A stretch of DNA of 64,000 bases. It comes from Oscillospiraceae bacterium (lineage in GTDB: Bacteria > Bacillota_A > Clostridia > Oscillospirales > Ruminococcaceae). This document shows, piece by piece, positions 55,736 through 64,000 of the stretch (the stretch's first letter is position 1; each line of letters begins with the position of its first letter). Under the pieces are notes generated by a model. The model saw only the letters and a list, made by a program, of their open reading frames with translations, ran no database searches and had not been told where the DNA came from. The stretch is taken from the NCBI GenBank assembly GCA_017829075.1, contig JAGAJA010000074.1:1-64000 (forward strand), given 5' to 3'. The position numbers and the translations under genes were made by a program.

Positions 55736-57499
55736 TTGTCAGACAAAAATATTATTGAGGTAGAAAACGTCAGCTTTGACTATATCAGCATGGACGAGGA
55801 CGGAAAGGAAACCGGGCGAAATCATGTGCTGAAGAACGTCAGCCTGACCGTCCCGGAGGGGCAGTTCCTTGCGGTGCTGGGGCATAACGGCTGCGGAAAA
55901 TCCACGCTGGCGAAGCACCTGAACGCGATCCTTTTCCCCACCGAGGGAAAGGTGACTGTTGCAGGAATGGACACCACTGACGAGGATAAGATATACGATA
56001 TCCGGCAGACAGTGGGAATGGTGTTCCAGAATCCGGACAATCAGCTTGTTGCGACCATTGTCGAGGAGGACGTAGCTTTTGCGCCGGAGAACATGGGAGT
56101 TCCCCAGCCGGAGATACGGCAGAGGGTGGACGACGCTCTGAAGCAGGTGGATATGTACGAATTCCGGGAACACGCTCCGCACCAGCTTTCCGGCGGTCAG
56201 AAGCAGAGGGTGGCAATTGCGGGAGTTATCGCAATGCAGCCCCGCTGTATAGTTATGGACGAGCCGACCGCGATGCTTGACCCAAAGGGCAGGCGTGAGG
56301 TAATGAAAACTATCCACGCGCTGAACCGGGAAAAGGGCATCACCGTGGTGCTGATAACCCACTACATGGACGAAGCGGCGCAGGCTGACCGTGTGGTAGT
56401 AATGGACGGTGGAAAGATAATCATGGACGATGTCCCAAAGAAGATTTTTTCGCAGGTGAAGCGGCTGAAAGCCGTTGGATTGGACGTACCGCAGGTGACA
56501 GAGCTTTGCGGGGAATTACGCGATAAGGGCGTGGATATTTCCACGGAAATAATCCACGAGCAGGAATGCGCCGAGGCGCTGTACAGGCTCACTCAGGGCA
56601 GAAGCGCAGTTATTCCTCCAAAGCAGGAGATAACTCATGAGGACGACCGTCCGGTGGTACTTCAGGGTGAGAAGCTGACATACAAATACAGCATAGGGAC
56701 GCCGTTTGAAAAGACCGCTGTTGACAATGTGGATATTTCGATAAAACAGGGAGAGTTCGTGGGAATAATCGGACACACCGGCAGCGGAAAATCCACGCTG
56801 ATACAGCATTTTGACGGACTTGTGAAGCCCACCTCCGGCACTGTCCTTGTTGACGGAACGGACATCTGGAGCAAAGATGTGAATATCCGGGATATCCGGT
56901 TCAAGGTCGGGATAGTGTTCCAGTATTCGGAGCACCAGCTTTTTGAGGAAACCGTGGCTAAGGATATAGCATATGGCCCAAAGAATATGGGACTTTCTGA
57001 CGAGGAGATAGACAAGCGGGTGAAGCAGGCGGCGGAGAGCATGGATATCACTCATCTGCTGGACAGGTCGCCGTTTGAGCTTTCCGGAGGACAGCAGCGC
57101 AGAGTAGCCCTTGCCGGAGTTCTGGCAATGGATCCGGAGGTGCTTATTCTGGACGAGCCTGCGGCGGGTCTTGACCCGAAAGGCCGCGACAAGATACTCG
57201 CTCAGATAAAGCGGTATCATGAGCAGTACGGCAAGACGATACTGCTGGTGTCACACTCGATGGAGGACATCGTGAAGTACGCGGGAAAGGTGCTTGTGAT
57301 GAACAAGAGCCGGCTGTTCTGCTACGACACGGTGGACAGGGTGTTCGGCAGGACGGAGGAGCTTGCAAAGATAGGTCTGGACGTCCCGCAGATAACCCGA
57401 ATGAGCCATATACTGAAAACTCTCGGAACTGACATCGGAAGCGATATCTACACAACCGAAAGGGCGGCAGAAAGGCTGCTTCCGCTGATCAGTCATTGA
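55736..57499 (+). CDS. Fused ECF transporter ATPase (EcfA1-EcfA2 in one chain)
   Basis: 587 residues with two complete ABC domains. The first (about 5-245) has [22 protein letters not shown] and VMDEPTAML. The second (about 305-545) has [22 protein letters not shown] and [10 protein letters not shown]. In most Firmicutes these are separate genes ecfA1 and ecfA2. Here they are joined by a linker of about 50 residues. It energises vitamin uptake with EcfT and interchangeable S proteins. TTG start with AGAGGT upstream. ecfT follows after 21 bases. Confidence 0.93.
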   Translation: MSDKNIIEVENVSFDYISMDEDGKETGRNHVLKNVSLTVPEGQFLAVLGHNGCGKSTLAKHLNAILFPTEGKVTVAGMDTTDEDKIYDIRQTVGMVFQNPDNQLVATIVEEDVAFAPENMGVPQPEIRQRVDDALKQVDMYEFREHAPHQLSGGQKQRVAIAGVIAMQPRCIVMDEPTAMLDPKGRREVMKTIHALNREKGITVVLITHYMDEAAQADRVVVMDGGKIIMDDVPKKIFSQVKRLKAVGLDVPQVTELCGELRDKGVDISTEIIHEQECAEALYRLTQGRSAVIPPKQEITHEDDRPVVLQGEKLTYKYSIGTPFEKTAVDNVDISIKQGEFVGIIGHTGSGKSTLIQHFDGLVKPTSGTVLVDGTDIWSKDVNIRDIRFKVGIVFQYSEHQLFEETVAKDIAYGPKNMGLSDEEIDKRVKQAAESMDITHLLDRSPFELSGGQQRRVALAGVLAMDPEVLILDEPAAGLDPKGRDKILAQIKRYHEQYGKTILLVSHSMEDIVKYAGKVLVMNKSRLFCYDTVDRVFGRTEELAKIGLDVPQITRMSHILKTLGTDIGSDIYTTERAAERLLPLISH

Positions 57500-57520
57500 T
57501 AGCAAAGGGTAGAACAAAAG

Positions 57521-58333
57521 ATGATAAAGGACATTACGATAGGTCAGTATTTCCCCGGCAAATCGGTCATACACAGGCTTGACAGCCGCGTAAAGCTCGT
57601 GCTGGACTTACTGTATCTTGTTATTCTTTTCACGGCGCAGAGCTACACCGGATTAATGCTCGGTATGCTGTTCATGGTGCTGTGCTATATTCTGGCAGAG
57701 ATAAAGCTTGTCATGATCTTAAAGAGCATAAAGCCTATTCTTCCGCTGATGATCTTCACCGGAATACTTAATTTGTTTTTCGTAAAGGGTGAAACTCCGC
57801 TGTTTCAGTGGCAGTTCATCGCGATTTATCCGGAGGGTATTGACACTGCGCTTTTCATGCTGATAAGAGTTATCACGCTGATCGTTGGTATGTCGCTGCT
57901 GACCTATACCACTTCGCCGATAATGCTTACCGACGCGATCGAGCGGCTTTTGTCGCCGCTGAAGAAGATACACGTTCCGGTGCATGAGCTGTCCATGATG
58001 ATGACCATTGCACTGCGGTTCATTCCTACGCTTGTGGAGGAAACGGACAAGATCATGTCCGCGCAGAAGGCAAGGGGCGCGGAGCTTGACACCGGTGGAC
58101 TTATCAAAAAGGCGAAGTCGCTTATCCCGGTGCTTATCCCGCTTTTTGTTTCGGCATTCAAGCGGGCGAACGAGCTTGCCACTGCTATGGAGTGCCGCTG
58201 CTACCACGGCGGAGAGGGCAGAACAAGACTCAAGGTGATGCACACCGCGCCGAGGGATTATGTCGCAATAGGCGTAATGCTGGCTCTGCTGGCGGCTGTT
58301 ATAGTTATTAACTGCTTCCCGGTGCTGCCATAA
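57521..58333 (+). CDS. ecfT: ECF transporter transmembrane subunit EcfT
   Basis: 270 residues. About five membrane helices, and two coupling motifs with Ala-Arg-Gly character: SAQKARGAELDTGG near 180 and ATAMECRCYHGGEGRTRLK near 225, which contact the ATPase. Scaffold of a group II energy-coupling factor transporter. Matches the fused ATPase upstream and precedes truA, a frequent arrangement in Firmicutes. Confidence 0.93.
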   Translation: MIKDITIGQYFPGKSVIHRLDSRVKLVLDLLYLVILFTAQSYTGLMLGMLFMVLCYILAEIKLVMILKSIKPILPLMIFTGILNLFFVKGETPLFQWQFIAIYPEGIDTALFMLIRVITLIVGMSLLTYTTSPIMLTDAIERLLSPLKKIHVPVHELSMMMTIALRFIPTLVEETDKIMSAQKARGAELDTGGLIKKAKSLIPVLIPLFVSAFKRANELATAMECRCYHGGEGRTRLKVMHTAPRDYVAIGVMLALLAAVIVINCFPVLP

Positions 58334-58350
58334 GGACGCGAGGTGATCTT

Positions 58351-59094
58351 TTGCGGAATTTAAAGGTTTTCATAGCCTATAACGGAGCGGAATATCACGG
58401 CTTTCAGCGGCAGGAGAACGCGGTCACTGTTCAGGAGATCGTGGAGAACTGCATAGGAAAGCTGCTGAAGATACCCGCGCCGGTGATCTACGGCTGTTCA
58501 AGGACGGACACCGGGGTACACGCGCGCCGGTTCTGCTTCAATGTCCATATTGACAGCAGGATACCCTGCGAGGGCTTCATAAAGGGCATGAACACGCTTC
58601 TGCCGCCGGATATCGCGGTGCTTTCCTGCGAGGACGCGCCGGAGGATTTCCACGCGCGGTACTGCACAAAGGGCAAGGAGTATGTATACCTAATCTCGAA
58701 CACTCCGCAGAGGGACGTGTTTTTGCAGAAGCTAGCGTATCACTACCCGTATGAGCTGGATCTGGACATGATGAACCGGGCGGCTCAGCTCCTTATCGGG
58801 GAGCATGATTTCGGGGCATTCTGCCGCGCAGAGGGAAAGGCGCGAATGAAATCCACGGTAAGGACGATATATGATTTCCGGGCAGAGAAACAAGGCTCAA
58901 TATGTGAAATACGCATAAGTGGAAGCGGTTTCCTGTATAATATGGTGAGGATATGCGCCGGAACGCTGATATACGTCAGCGAGGGCAGGCGCAGCCTTGA
59001 GGACGTTCAGAGAGCGCTGGAGACCGGCAGCAGGGAGCTTGCGGGGATAACCCTCCCGCCGGAGGGACTTTATCTCAACGAGGTAAGATACTGA
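58351..59094 (+). CDS. truA: tRNA pseudouridine(38-40) synthase
   Basis: 247 residues. YNGAEYHGFQRQENAVTVQ at the start, catalytic Asp in CSRTDTGVHARRFCFN near 52, and a C-terminal ISGSGFLYNMVRICAGTLI block. It modifies uridines 38-40 of the anticodon arm. TTG start with GAGGTGA six bases upstream. Confidence 0.95.
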   Translation: MRNLKVFIAYNGAEYHGFQRQENAVTVQEIVENCIGKLLKIPAPVIYGCSRTDTGVHARRFCFNVHIDSRIPCEGFIKGMNTLLPPDIAVLSCEDAPEDFHARYCTKGKEYVYLISNTPQRDVFLQKLAYHYPYELDLDMMNRAAQLLIGEHDFGAFCRAEGKARMKSTVRTIYDFRAEKQGSICEIRISGSGFLYNMVRICAGTLIYVSEGRRSLEDVQRALETGSRELAGITLPPEGLYLNEVRY

Positions 59095-59138
59095 CGAATC
59101 ACAGCTTGGGGGGAATACAGCGGAAAGCTGGTGCATGA

Positions 59139-60269
59139 ATGGATAAAAGAAACGACATCAACAGATTCAGAAGAAAACGCGCCGCAAGAAAATTCGGGAT
59201 AAATCTCATTGTTTTTGCGGTGATAATCGTTGCGGTGGTCATAATCGCGGCAAACTGGGGCAGCATTATCGCGCCGCTCAAGGACGCTGCGCTGGACGTG
59301 GGAAAGGGCGGCTTTCCTGTGGATCTTCCGGGAAGCACGGATTATGTTCTGGACGAGCTTGGAGATAATTTCTGCCTGCTGACGGATACATACTTCTACA
59401 CCTATAATTCCGACGGCGCGATGATCGCCAACATACAGCACGGACTTCAGAACCCGGCGATGTCGAGCAACAGCAAGCGCGCGCTTATCTATGACCGGAA
59501 CGGCAGGGATATGAAGTTCTATTCCCGCTCCGGCGAGGTTTACAGCAACTCCACGGAGGACACCATTGATTTCGCAGAGATAGGAAATGGCGAACGCTGC
59601 GCGGTAATCACCAAATCCGCGAAGTATTCCAACTGTCTTTATGTATTCAACGGCGAGGGAAAGCAGATATTCCGGTGGGCTTCTCCGCTGTTCCTCATTG
59701 ATCGGGTGGAATTTTCGGACGATGACGGCAGCATTTTCGCTTCAGTATGCGGTGCGGAAAACGGCGAGCTGGAGTATTACATCATGCGTTTTGACCTTGA
59801 CAACGCCGAGGGAAGCATCTGGCAGACCTATGTAGGATCGCATATGGTGTTTTCAATGGAGTATTCACAGAACGGGCTGTTCGCTGTGACTGCGGGCGGC
59901 GCGAAGCTTCTGGATAAGGACAGCGGGGAGATTACCGCCGAAACCTCGTTCCTGAAAGGGGTGTCGCAGATACCCGCCGGTAATATCCGGGCGGTGCTGC
60001 TGGAGGACAGCGGCGGCGGAGAGGTGCTGACGGTTTACAGTGATACGCTGGAGGTTTCCGCAGCGCTTTCCCTTGAGAATACGGAAAGAGTACGCGTTTA
60101 TGGGAACAGTCTGTATGTGCTGTCCGGCAGAAAGCTCACAAAATATGACGGCTCGCTTGAAGAAAAAGCGGCGTATGAGCTGGACGATGATTATTCAGAC
60201 ATGATAATAATTGGCGGAAACGCTTATCTGCTGGGCTATAACATGGTTCAGCGTGTAGAACTGACGTAG
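59139..60269 (+). CDS. DUF5711-family membrane protein
   Basis: 376 residues. A basic N-terminus (DKRNDINRFRRKRAARK) and one membrane helix (about 20-43) are followed by an outer domain of repeated short beta units (FYSRSGEVYSNS, CLYVFNGEGKQIFRW, LLDKDSGEITAETSF) resembling a beta-propeller. This matches DUF5711 proteins of Clostridia, which are uncharacterised and usually sit next to cvpA, as here. Confidence 0.8.
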   Translation: MDKRNDINRFRRKRAARKFGINLIVFAVIIVAVVIIAANWGSIIAPLKDAALDVGKGGFPVDLPGSTDYVLDELGDNFCLLTDTYFYTYNSDGAMIANIQHGLQNPAMSSNSKRALIYDRNGRDMKFYSRSGEVYSNSTEDTIDFAEIGNGERCAVITKSAKYSNCLYVFNGEGKQIFRWASPLFLIDRVEFSDDDGSIFASVCGAENGELEYYIMRFDLDNAEGSIWQTYVGSHMVFSMEYSQNGLFAVTAGGAKLLDKDSGEITAETSFLKGVSQIPAGNIRAVLLEDSGGGEVLTVYSDTLEVSAALSLENTERVRVYGNSLYVLSGRKLTKYDGSLEEKAAYELDDDYSDMIIIGGNAYLLGYNMVQRVELT

Positions 60270-60288
60270 TGGAAATAAGGAGATAATT

Positions 60289-61323
60289 ATGGGTTCACAG
60301 TTTGCAATTGTATATGACATTATAATTGCGGCGGTGCTGATCTTTGCGGTTTTCAGCGGCTGCCGCAAGGGATTTGTCAGTACGGTGGTAGGAATGGCGG
60401 CGGTGTTCGTTGCGTTTTTCTGTGCGCTGACATTCAGCAAGCCGGCAGCGGAGTGGGTATATTCCTCTGTGGTGGAGGAGCCGATAACCGCTGCGGTGAG
60501 CGACACAATGGACGAAAGTATGGGAAAGCTTACGCTGAGCGGGCTTTCGGATATGGATTACAGCAAGGTTAAGATTTCCGGTACCCCGGTGGGAGAGATC
60601 ACTCCGGATTACGCCGGCACCGGAAAGGTTATCTTCGAGCTGTCGGACGTGGATTTCACCGGGACGGGGCTTTCTGACGCGGATCTCAGTATGTTCGGCT
60701 TTGACGGCACGGAGGATTTCTCGTCAATGAACGGAAAAACTGCCGAGTTCACAATGGCGGATATTAACGCAAACGGTCTTGGAAAGCTGGTAACTGCGCA
60801 GGTGATCGCGGTAAAGCTCCAGCAAAGCCCCTCGTTTGTAAGCATAACCGAGTATACCGACACGATTGGCAATGCGATACCGGCGACCTTCGGAAGCACG
60901 GCGGAAAGTATAAACAGCGGAGAGATGTCAGCGATACGTTCACTTGTACTGACGATGATGAATACCTCCTCTTCTGTGAAAACTGCGGTGGTGGATAATA
61001 TTATTCGCCCAACGTTCACTATGATGGCGGAAACGCTTATTTTTGCCGGGATCTTTATTATTGTCACCGCGGTGCTTGGAATTATCGCGGTGGCTCTGAA
61101 GCTGGTGAATAAGATACCGGTCATCGGCAGCCTTAACGGATTTCTCGGCGGCTGCGCGGGATTTGTGAGAGGAATATTGACGGTATTCATAATCTGCATC
61201 GTGGTGCGGTTCATAATTACTATGAGCGGCGGAAACGCTATGCTGATCAATGATTCCGTGATTGATTCAACATATCTCTTCAAATTCTTCTATGGATTTG
61301 ATTTCCTGAATTTCCTTTCGTAA
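60289..61323 (+). CDS. CvpA-family membrane protein
   Basis: 344 residues, longer than typical CvpA. Two N-terminal helices (YDIIIAAVLIFAVFSGCRKGF, AAVFVAFFCALTFSKP) and two C-terminal ones (about 243-263 and 285-310) flank an outer insertion of about 180 residues. Conserved are the short GCRKGF and GFLGGCAGFVRG motifs. CvpA is needed for colicin V production in E. coli and envelope integrity elsewhere. GGAG site before the ATG. Confidence 0.85.
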   Translation: MGSQFAIVYDIIIAAVLIFAVFSGCRKGFVSTVVGMAAVFVAFFCALTFSKPAAEWVYSSVVEEPITAAVSDTMDESMGKLTLSGLSDMDYSKVKISGTPVGEITPDYAGTGKVIFELSDVDFTGTGLSDADLSMFGFDGTEDFSSMNGKTAEFTMADINANGLGKLVTAQVIAVKLQQSPSFVSITEYTDTIGNAIPATFGSTAESINSGEMSAIRSLVLTMMNTSSSVKTAVVDNIIRPTFTMMAETLIFAGIFIIVTAVLGIIAVALKLVNKIPVIGSLNGFLGGCAGFVRGILTVFIICIVVRFIITMSGGNAMLINDSVIDSTYLFKFFYGFDFLNFLS

Positions 61324-61374
61324 TTCGGTTTTCCGGCTGCTGCCGGATCATTTCAGATAAAGGTGGTTTAAATA

Positions 61375-63738
61375 ATGATGATGTGTTCCAGATGCAAGAA
61401 ACGTCCTGCGGTGGTGTTCATTTCTACCTCCAACGGCAGCGAGCACCGCAGCGAGGGGCTGTGCCTCAAGTGCGCAAAGGAGCTTGGTCTGCCGCAGGTG
61501 AATGATTATCTGAAGCAGATGGGTATATCCGATGAGGACTTTGAGAACGCCTATGACGCGTTGTTCGATGAAAACGGCAATCCCGATCCGGAGATGCTGA
61601 AAAATATGGGCTTTGCGGATATAACGAATTTGAAGTCCAGCGACGATGAAGATTCCGACAATGACGACGATGACGGCGAAGATGACAAGGACAGCCTGTT
61701 CCAGATAGGCGGCGCGGGGATCATGCCGGAGTTCTTCAACAAGATGTTCGGAGGCGCGGACGGAAAGGACGCTGAAAAGACCTCGGACGAGAAAAAGCAG
61801 AAGAAAAAGCAGGAAAAGATAGACAAAAAGCGCAAGACGCTGGAAACCTTCTGCACAAATCTTACCCGCCGTGCAAAGGACGGAAAAATCGACCGGATAA
61901 TCGGACGTTACAAGGAAATAAACCGTGTAATCCAGATCCTGTCCCGAAGAACTAAGAACAATCCCTGCCTTATCGGCGAGCCCGGCGTAGGAAAGACCGC
62001 TATTGCCGAGGGTATTGCGCTGAAGCTGGCGAGCGGTGATGTTCCGTTCAGGCTTCAGGGTAAGGAACTGTACCTGCTGGATCTGACAGCGCTGGTTGCC
62101 GGAACTCAGTTCAGAGGACAGTTCGAGAGCCGAGTAAAGGCGCTGATCGACGAGATAAAGAACGCCGGAAATGTCATGCTGTTTATTGACGAGGTGCATA
62201 ATCTTGTAGGTACTGGCGACTCAGAGGGTACGATGAACGCTGCGAATATGTTCAAGCCTGCGCTATCAAGAGGCGAATTGCAGGTGATCGGCGCGACCAC
62301 ATTCAACGAGTACCGGAAATACATTGAAAAGGACAGCGCGTTGGAGCGCCGATTCCAGCCGGTGACGGTAAACGAGCCGACTATCGAGGAAACGATCACG
62401 CTGCTTGACGGCATAAAGGAATATTACGAGGAGCATCACAAGGTAAAGGTTTCCCCGGAGATCACAAGAGCCTGCGCGGTTCTGTCCGAGCGGTACATCA
62501 ACGATCGTTTCCTGCCGGATAAGGCTATCGACCTGCTGGACGAGGGCTGCGCCTGTGCAAGCCTTGGAAGTCCTGACATCACCGAATATGAGAAGCTGAA
62601 GTCAAAAATGGCAGGGCTTCGTGTGGAGGAAAGCAATATCGCGGCAGCAAGCGAGATAGATTACGAAAAGCTGGCGGACGTGAAAATGCAGATCGCCCAG
62701 ACCAACAACGGCATTGATAAGCTAAAGGACAAGGCGGAGAATGTCGAGGTAACTATGGACGATCTTTCAAAGGTCATCGAGCTTTGGACGGGTATTCCGG
62801 CAAACAAGATAAAAGAAACGGAATACAAGCGCATCGGCAGCCTTGAGCAGAATTTAAAGGCGCACGTTATCGGTCAGGACGAGGCGTGCCAGCTTGTGGC
62901 TAAGGCGATAAAGCGCACCAGAGTGCAGCTTTCTGAGCGGCGCAGACCCGCTTCGTTCATATTTGTAGGTCCTACCGGAGTGGGAAAAACAGAGCTTGTT
63001 AAAGTTCTGGCAAAGGAAATGTTCGACACGGTTGAGCCGCTTATCCGGCTTGATATGTCGGAATATATGGAAAAGCACAGCGTGTCGAAGATCATCGGCT
63101 CGCCTCCAGGATATGTTGGCTATGACGAGGCAGGGCAGCTTACCGAAAGAGTGCGCAGAAAGCCCTATTCGGTGATCCTGTTTGACGAGATCGAGAAGGC
63201 GCACCCGGACGTTATGAATATACTGCTCCAGATCCTTGATGAGGGAAAGATAAACGACTCTCACGGACGTTCGGTAAGCTTTGAGAATACGATAATCTGC
63301 ATGACCTCCAATGCGGGTTCCTCCACCGGAACGAACAGCGTAGGCTTCACAAAGACCGAGGGAGATGTCAGCAAGGAGCGGGCAATGAAGGGTCTGCGGG
63401 ACTTCCTCAGACCTGAATTTATCGCGAGGATCGACGAGGTGATCGTATTCAAGCCGCTCACCGTTGAAAACTACGCTGAGATTTCCAAGCTTATGCTCAG
63501 GGAACTTGACGCGCCCCTCAAGGAAAAGGGAATCGCGCTTGCGATATCCGACGATGTATATACTGCGGTGGCAAAGAAGTCCCACGGTGGAAAGTACGGC
63601 GGACGAGATATCCGCAGAGTTATCCGCAGTGATATTGAGGATAAGATCGCAGAGCTTATCATTGACCATGCGGACAGCCCGCTGACGGAGATCGCGCTGG
63701 GAACAGACGGCGAAGAAATTACGGTGACCGGAAAGTGA
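61375..63738 (+). CDS. ClpC-like AAA+ ATPase with N-terminal zinc finger
   Basis: 787 residues. A four-Cys zinc finger ([12 protein letters not shown] near 4, CLKCAKELG near 30), similar to McsA/UvrB-associated fingers, replaces the usual ClpN repeats. An acidic linker (about 80-125) follows. AAA1 has Walker [10 protein letters not shown] (about 202) and [11 protein letters not shown] short coiled-coil M-like segment (about 400-465) is followed by AAA2 with [11 protein letters not shown] (about 532) and [13 protein letters not shown]. It probably unfolds proteins for ClpP. No ClpP-loop call was made. AAAGGTGG site; starts at 61375 or 61378. Confidence 0.9.
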   Translation: MMMCSRCKKRPAVVFISTSNGSEHRSEGLCLKCAKELGLPQVNDYLKQMGISDEDFENAYDALFDENGNPDPEMLKNMGFADITNLKSSDDEDSDNDDDDGEDDKDSLFQIGGAGIMPEFFNKMFGGADGKDAEKTSDEKKQKKKQEKIDKKRKTLETFCTNLTRRAKDGKIDRIIGRYKEINRVIQILSRRTKNNPCLIGEPGVGKTAIAEGIALKLASGDVPFRLQGKELYLLDLTALVAGTQFRGQFESRVKALIDEIKNAGNVMLFIDEVHNLVGTGDSEGTMNAANMFKPALSRGELQVIGATTFNEYRKYIEKDSALERRFQPVTVNEPTIEETITLLDGIKEYYEEHHKVKVSPEITRACAVLSERYINDRFLPDKAIDLLDEGCACASLGSPDITEYEKLKSKMAGLRVEESNIAAASEIDYEKLADVKMQIAQTNNGIDKLKDKAENVEVTMDDLSKVIELWTGIPANKIKETEYKRIGSLEQNLKAHVIGQDEACQLVAKAIKRTRVQLSERRRPASFIFVGPTGVGKTELVKVLAKEMFDTVEPLIRLDMSEYMEKHSVSKIIGSPPGYVGYDEAGQLTERVRRKPYSVILFDEIEKAHPDVMNILLQILDEGKINDSHGRSVSFENTIICMTSNAGSSTGTNSVGFTKTEGDVSKERAMKGLRDFLRPEFIARIDEVIVFKPLTVENYAEISKLMLRELDAPLKEKGIALAISDDVYTAVAKKSHGGKYGGRDIRRVIRSDIEDKIAELIIDHADSPLTEIALGTDGEEITVTGK

Positions 63739-64000
63739 GCACAGTACTGATAACCGGCGGCACCGGTGCTATCGGCAGCGCGATTGCCGCTGAATTTGCC
63801 AGAATCGATGACGTGGTGATAACCTATAACGCGCGGCGGGAAGAGGCTGAGCGGCTTTGCAGAGAGCTTCACTGCGAGGCAGTGCAGGCGGATATCTCGG
63901 ATCACGAGTCAGCACAGAATGCAGTTCAGCAGGTCTTGTGCAGATACGGGAAAATTGACGTGCTGGTGAACAATGCCGGGATAGCTCAGATTAAGCTGTT
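63735..64000 (+). CDS. Short-chain dehydrogenase/reductase, 3' end outside window
   Basis: The first 88 residues of an SDR enzyme. Cofactor loop VLITGGTGAIGSAIA (T-G-x3-G-x-G), followed by DIS in QADISDHES and the NNAG motif in VLVNNAGIAQ. It resembles FabG-type reductases, but the active-site Tyr lies beyond the window. The GTG overlaps the Clp gene stop by four bases, so it belongs to the same transcript. Confidence 0.88.
   Translation, partial: MSTVLITGGTGAIGSAIAAEFARIDDVVITYNARREEAERLCRELHCEAVQADISDHESAQNAVQQVLCRYGKIDVLVNNAGIAQIKL

Overview
The window reads as chromosomal DNA of a low-GC Gram-positive anaerobe of the class Clostridia, most likely an Oscillospiraceae/Ruminococcus-like gut bacterium. 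This rests on gene content: reverse rubrerythrin plus rubredoxin, a giant 2-hydroxyacyl-CoA dehydratase activase, a T-box leader, a CotH-like lipoprotein, a sortase-type surface protein, ECF-transporter genes and DUF5711. Shine-Dalgarno sites are strong, TTG and GTG starts are frequent, and most promoters are SigA-like with an exact 17-base spacer. Base composition is roughly half GC by eye. No rRNA, tRNA, insertion sequence, prophage or CRISPR array was found.

Layout. 1-6.5 kb: a truncated gene, a YbaK-type deacylase, two membrane proteins, an AraC-type regulator, a frameshifted P-loop gene and a CotH-like lipoprotein, with two copies of a two-hairpin intergenic repeat. 6.5-12.9 kb (minus strand): aspS followed closely by an ECF-type sigma factor and a large transmembrane partner protein, then comM. 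13-22 kb (plus): dehydratase activase, SPFH protein, pcrA and a glycosyltransferase. 22.2-24.2 kb (minus): a frameshifted Ser/Thr kinase-LRR gene. 24.4-27.7 kb (plus): a methyltransferase-mccB-mccA operon for making cysteine from methionine-derived sulfur. It is preceded by a 32-codon Cys-containing leader ORF and mutually exclusive hairpins that look like a classical attenuator. 27.9-29.8 kb (minus): rubredoxin, rubrerythrin and a SpoIID-like lipoprotein. 29.9-38 kb: citrate synthase, mscL, a small membrane protein, DAHP synthase, a T-box, a duplicated surface protein, a NUDIX protein and tyrS, then pnuC and a DUF3795 protein on the minus strand.

38.1-48.6 kb is one dense ten-gene operon: membrane protein, lipoprotein, response regulator, histidine kinase, yqhQ, prmC, recA, recX, rimO, pgsA, ending at a clear terminator. 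49.2-64 kb is a second dense run with very small or overlapping junctions: radical SAM protein, ruvC, ruvA, TPR protein, ruvB, glmM, small unknown protein, rRNA-type methyltransferase, fused EcfA1-EcfA2, ecfT, truA, DUF5711, cvpA, a Clp ATPase with a zinc-finger N-terminus, and an SDR reductase cut by the window end.

The observations most worth following are the Cys leader-peptide attenuator (24.5-24.74 kb), the T-box separated from tyrS by two unrelated-looking genes (33.5-35.65 kb), the sigma/membrane-protein pair with an internally duplicated cytosolic motif, and the two-copy hairpin repeat. All functional calls come from reading sequence motifs; no database search was run.
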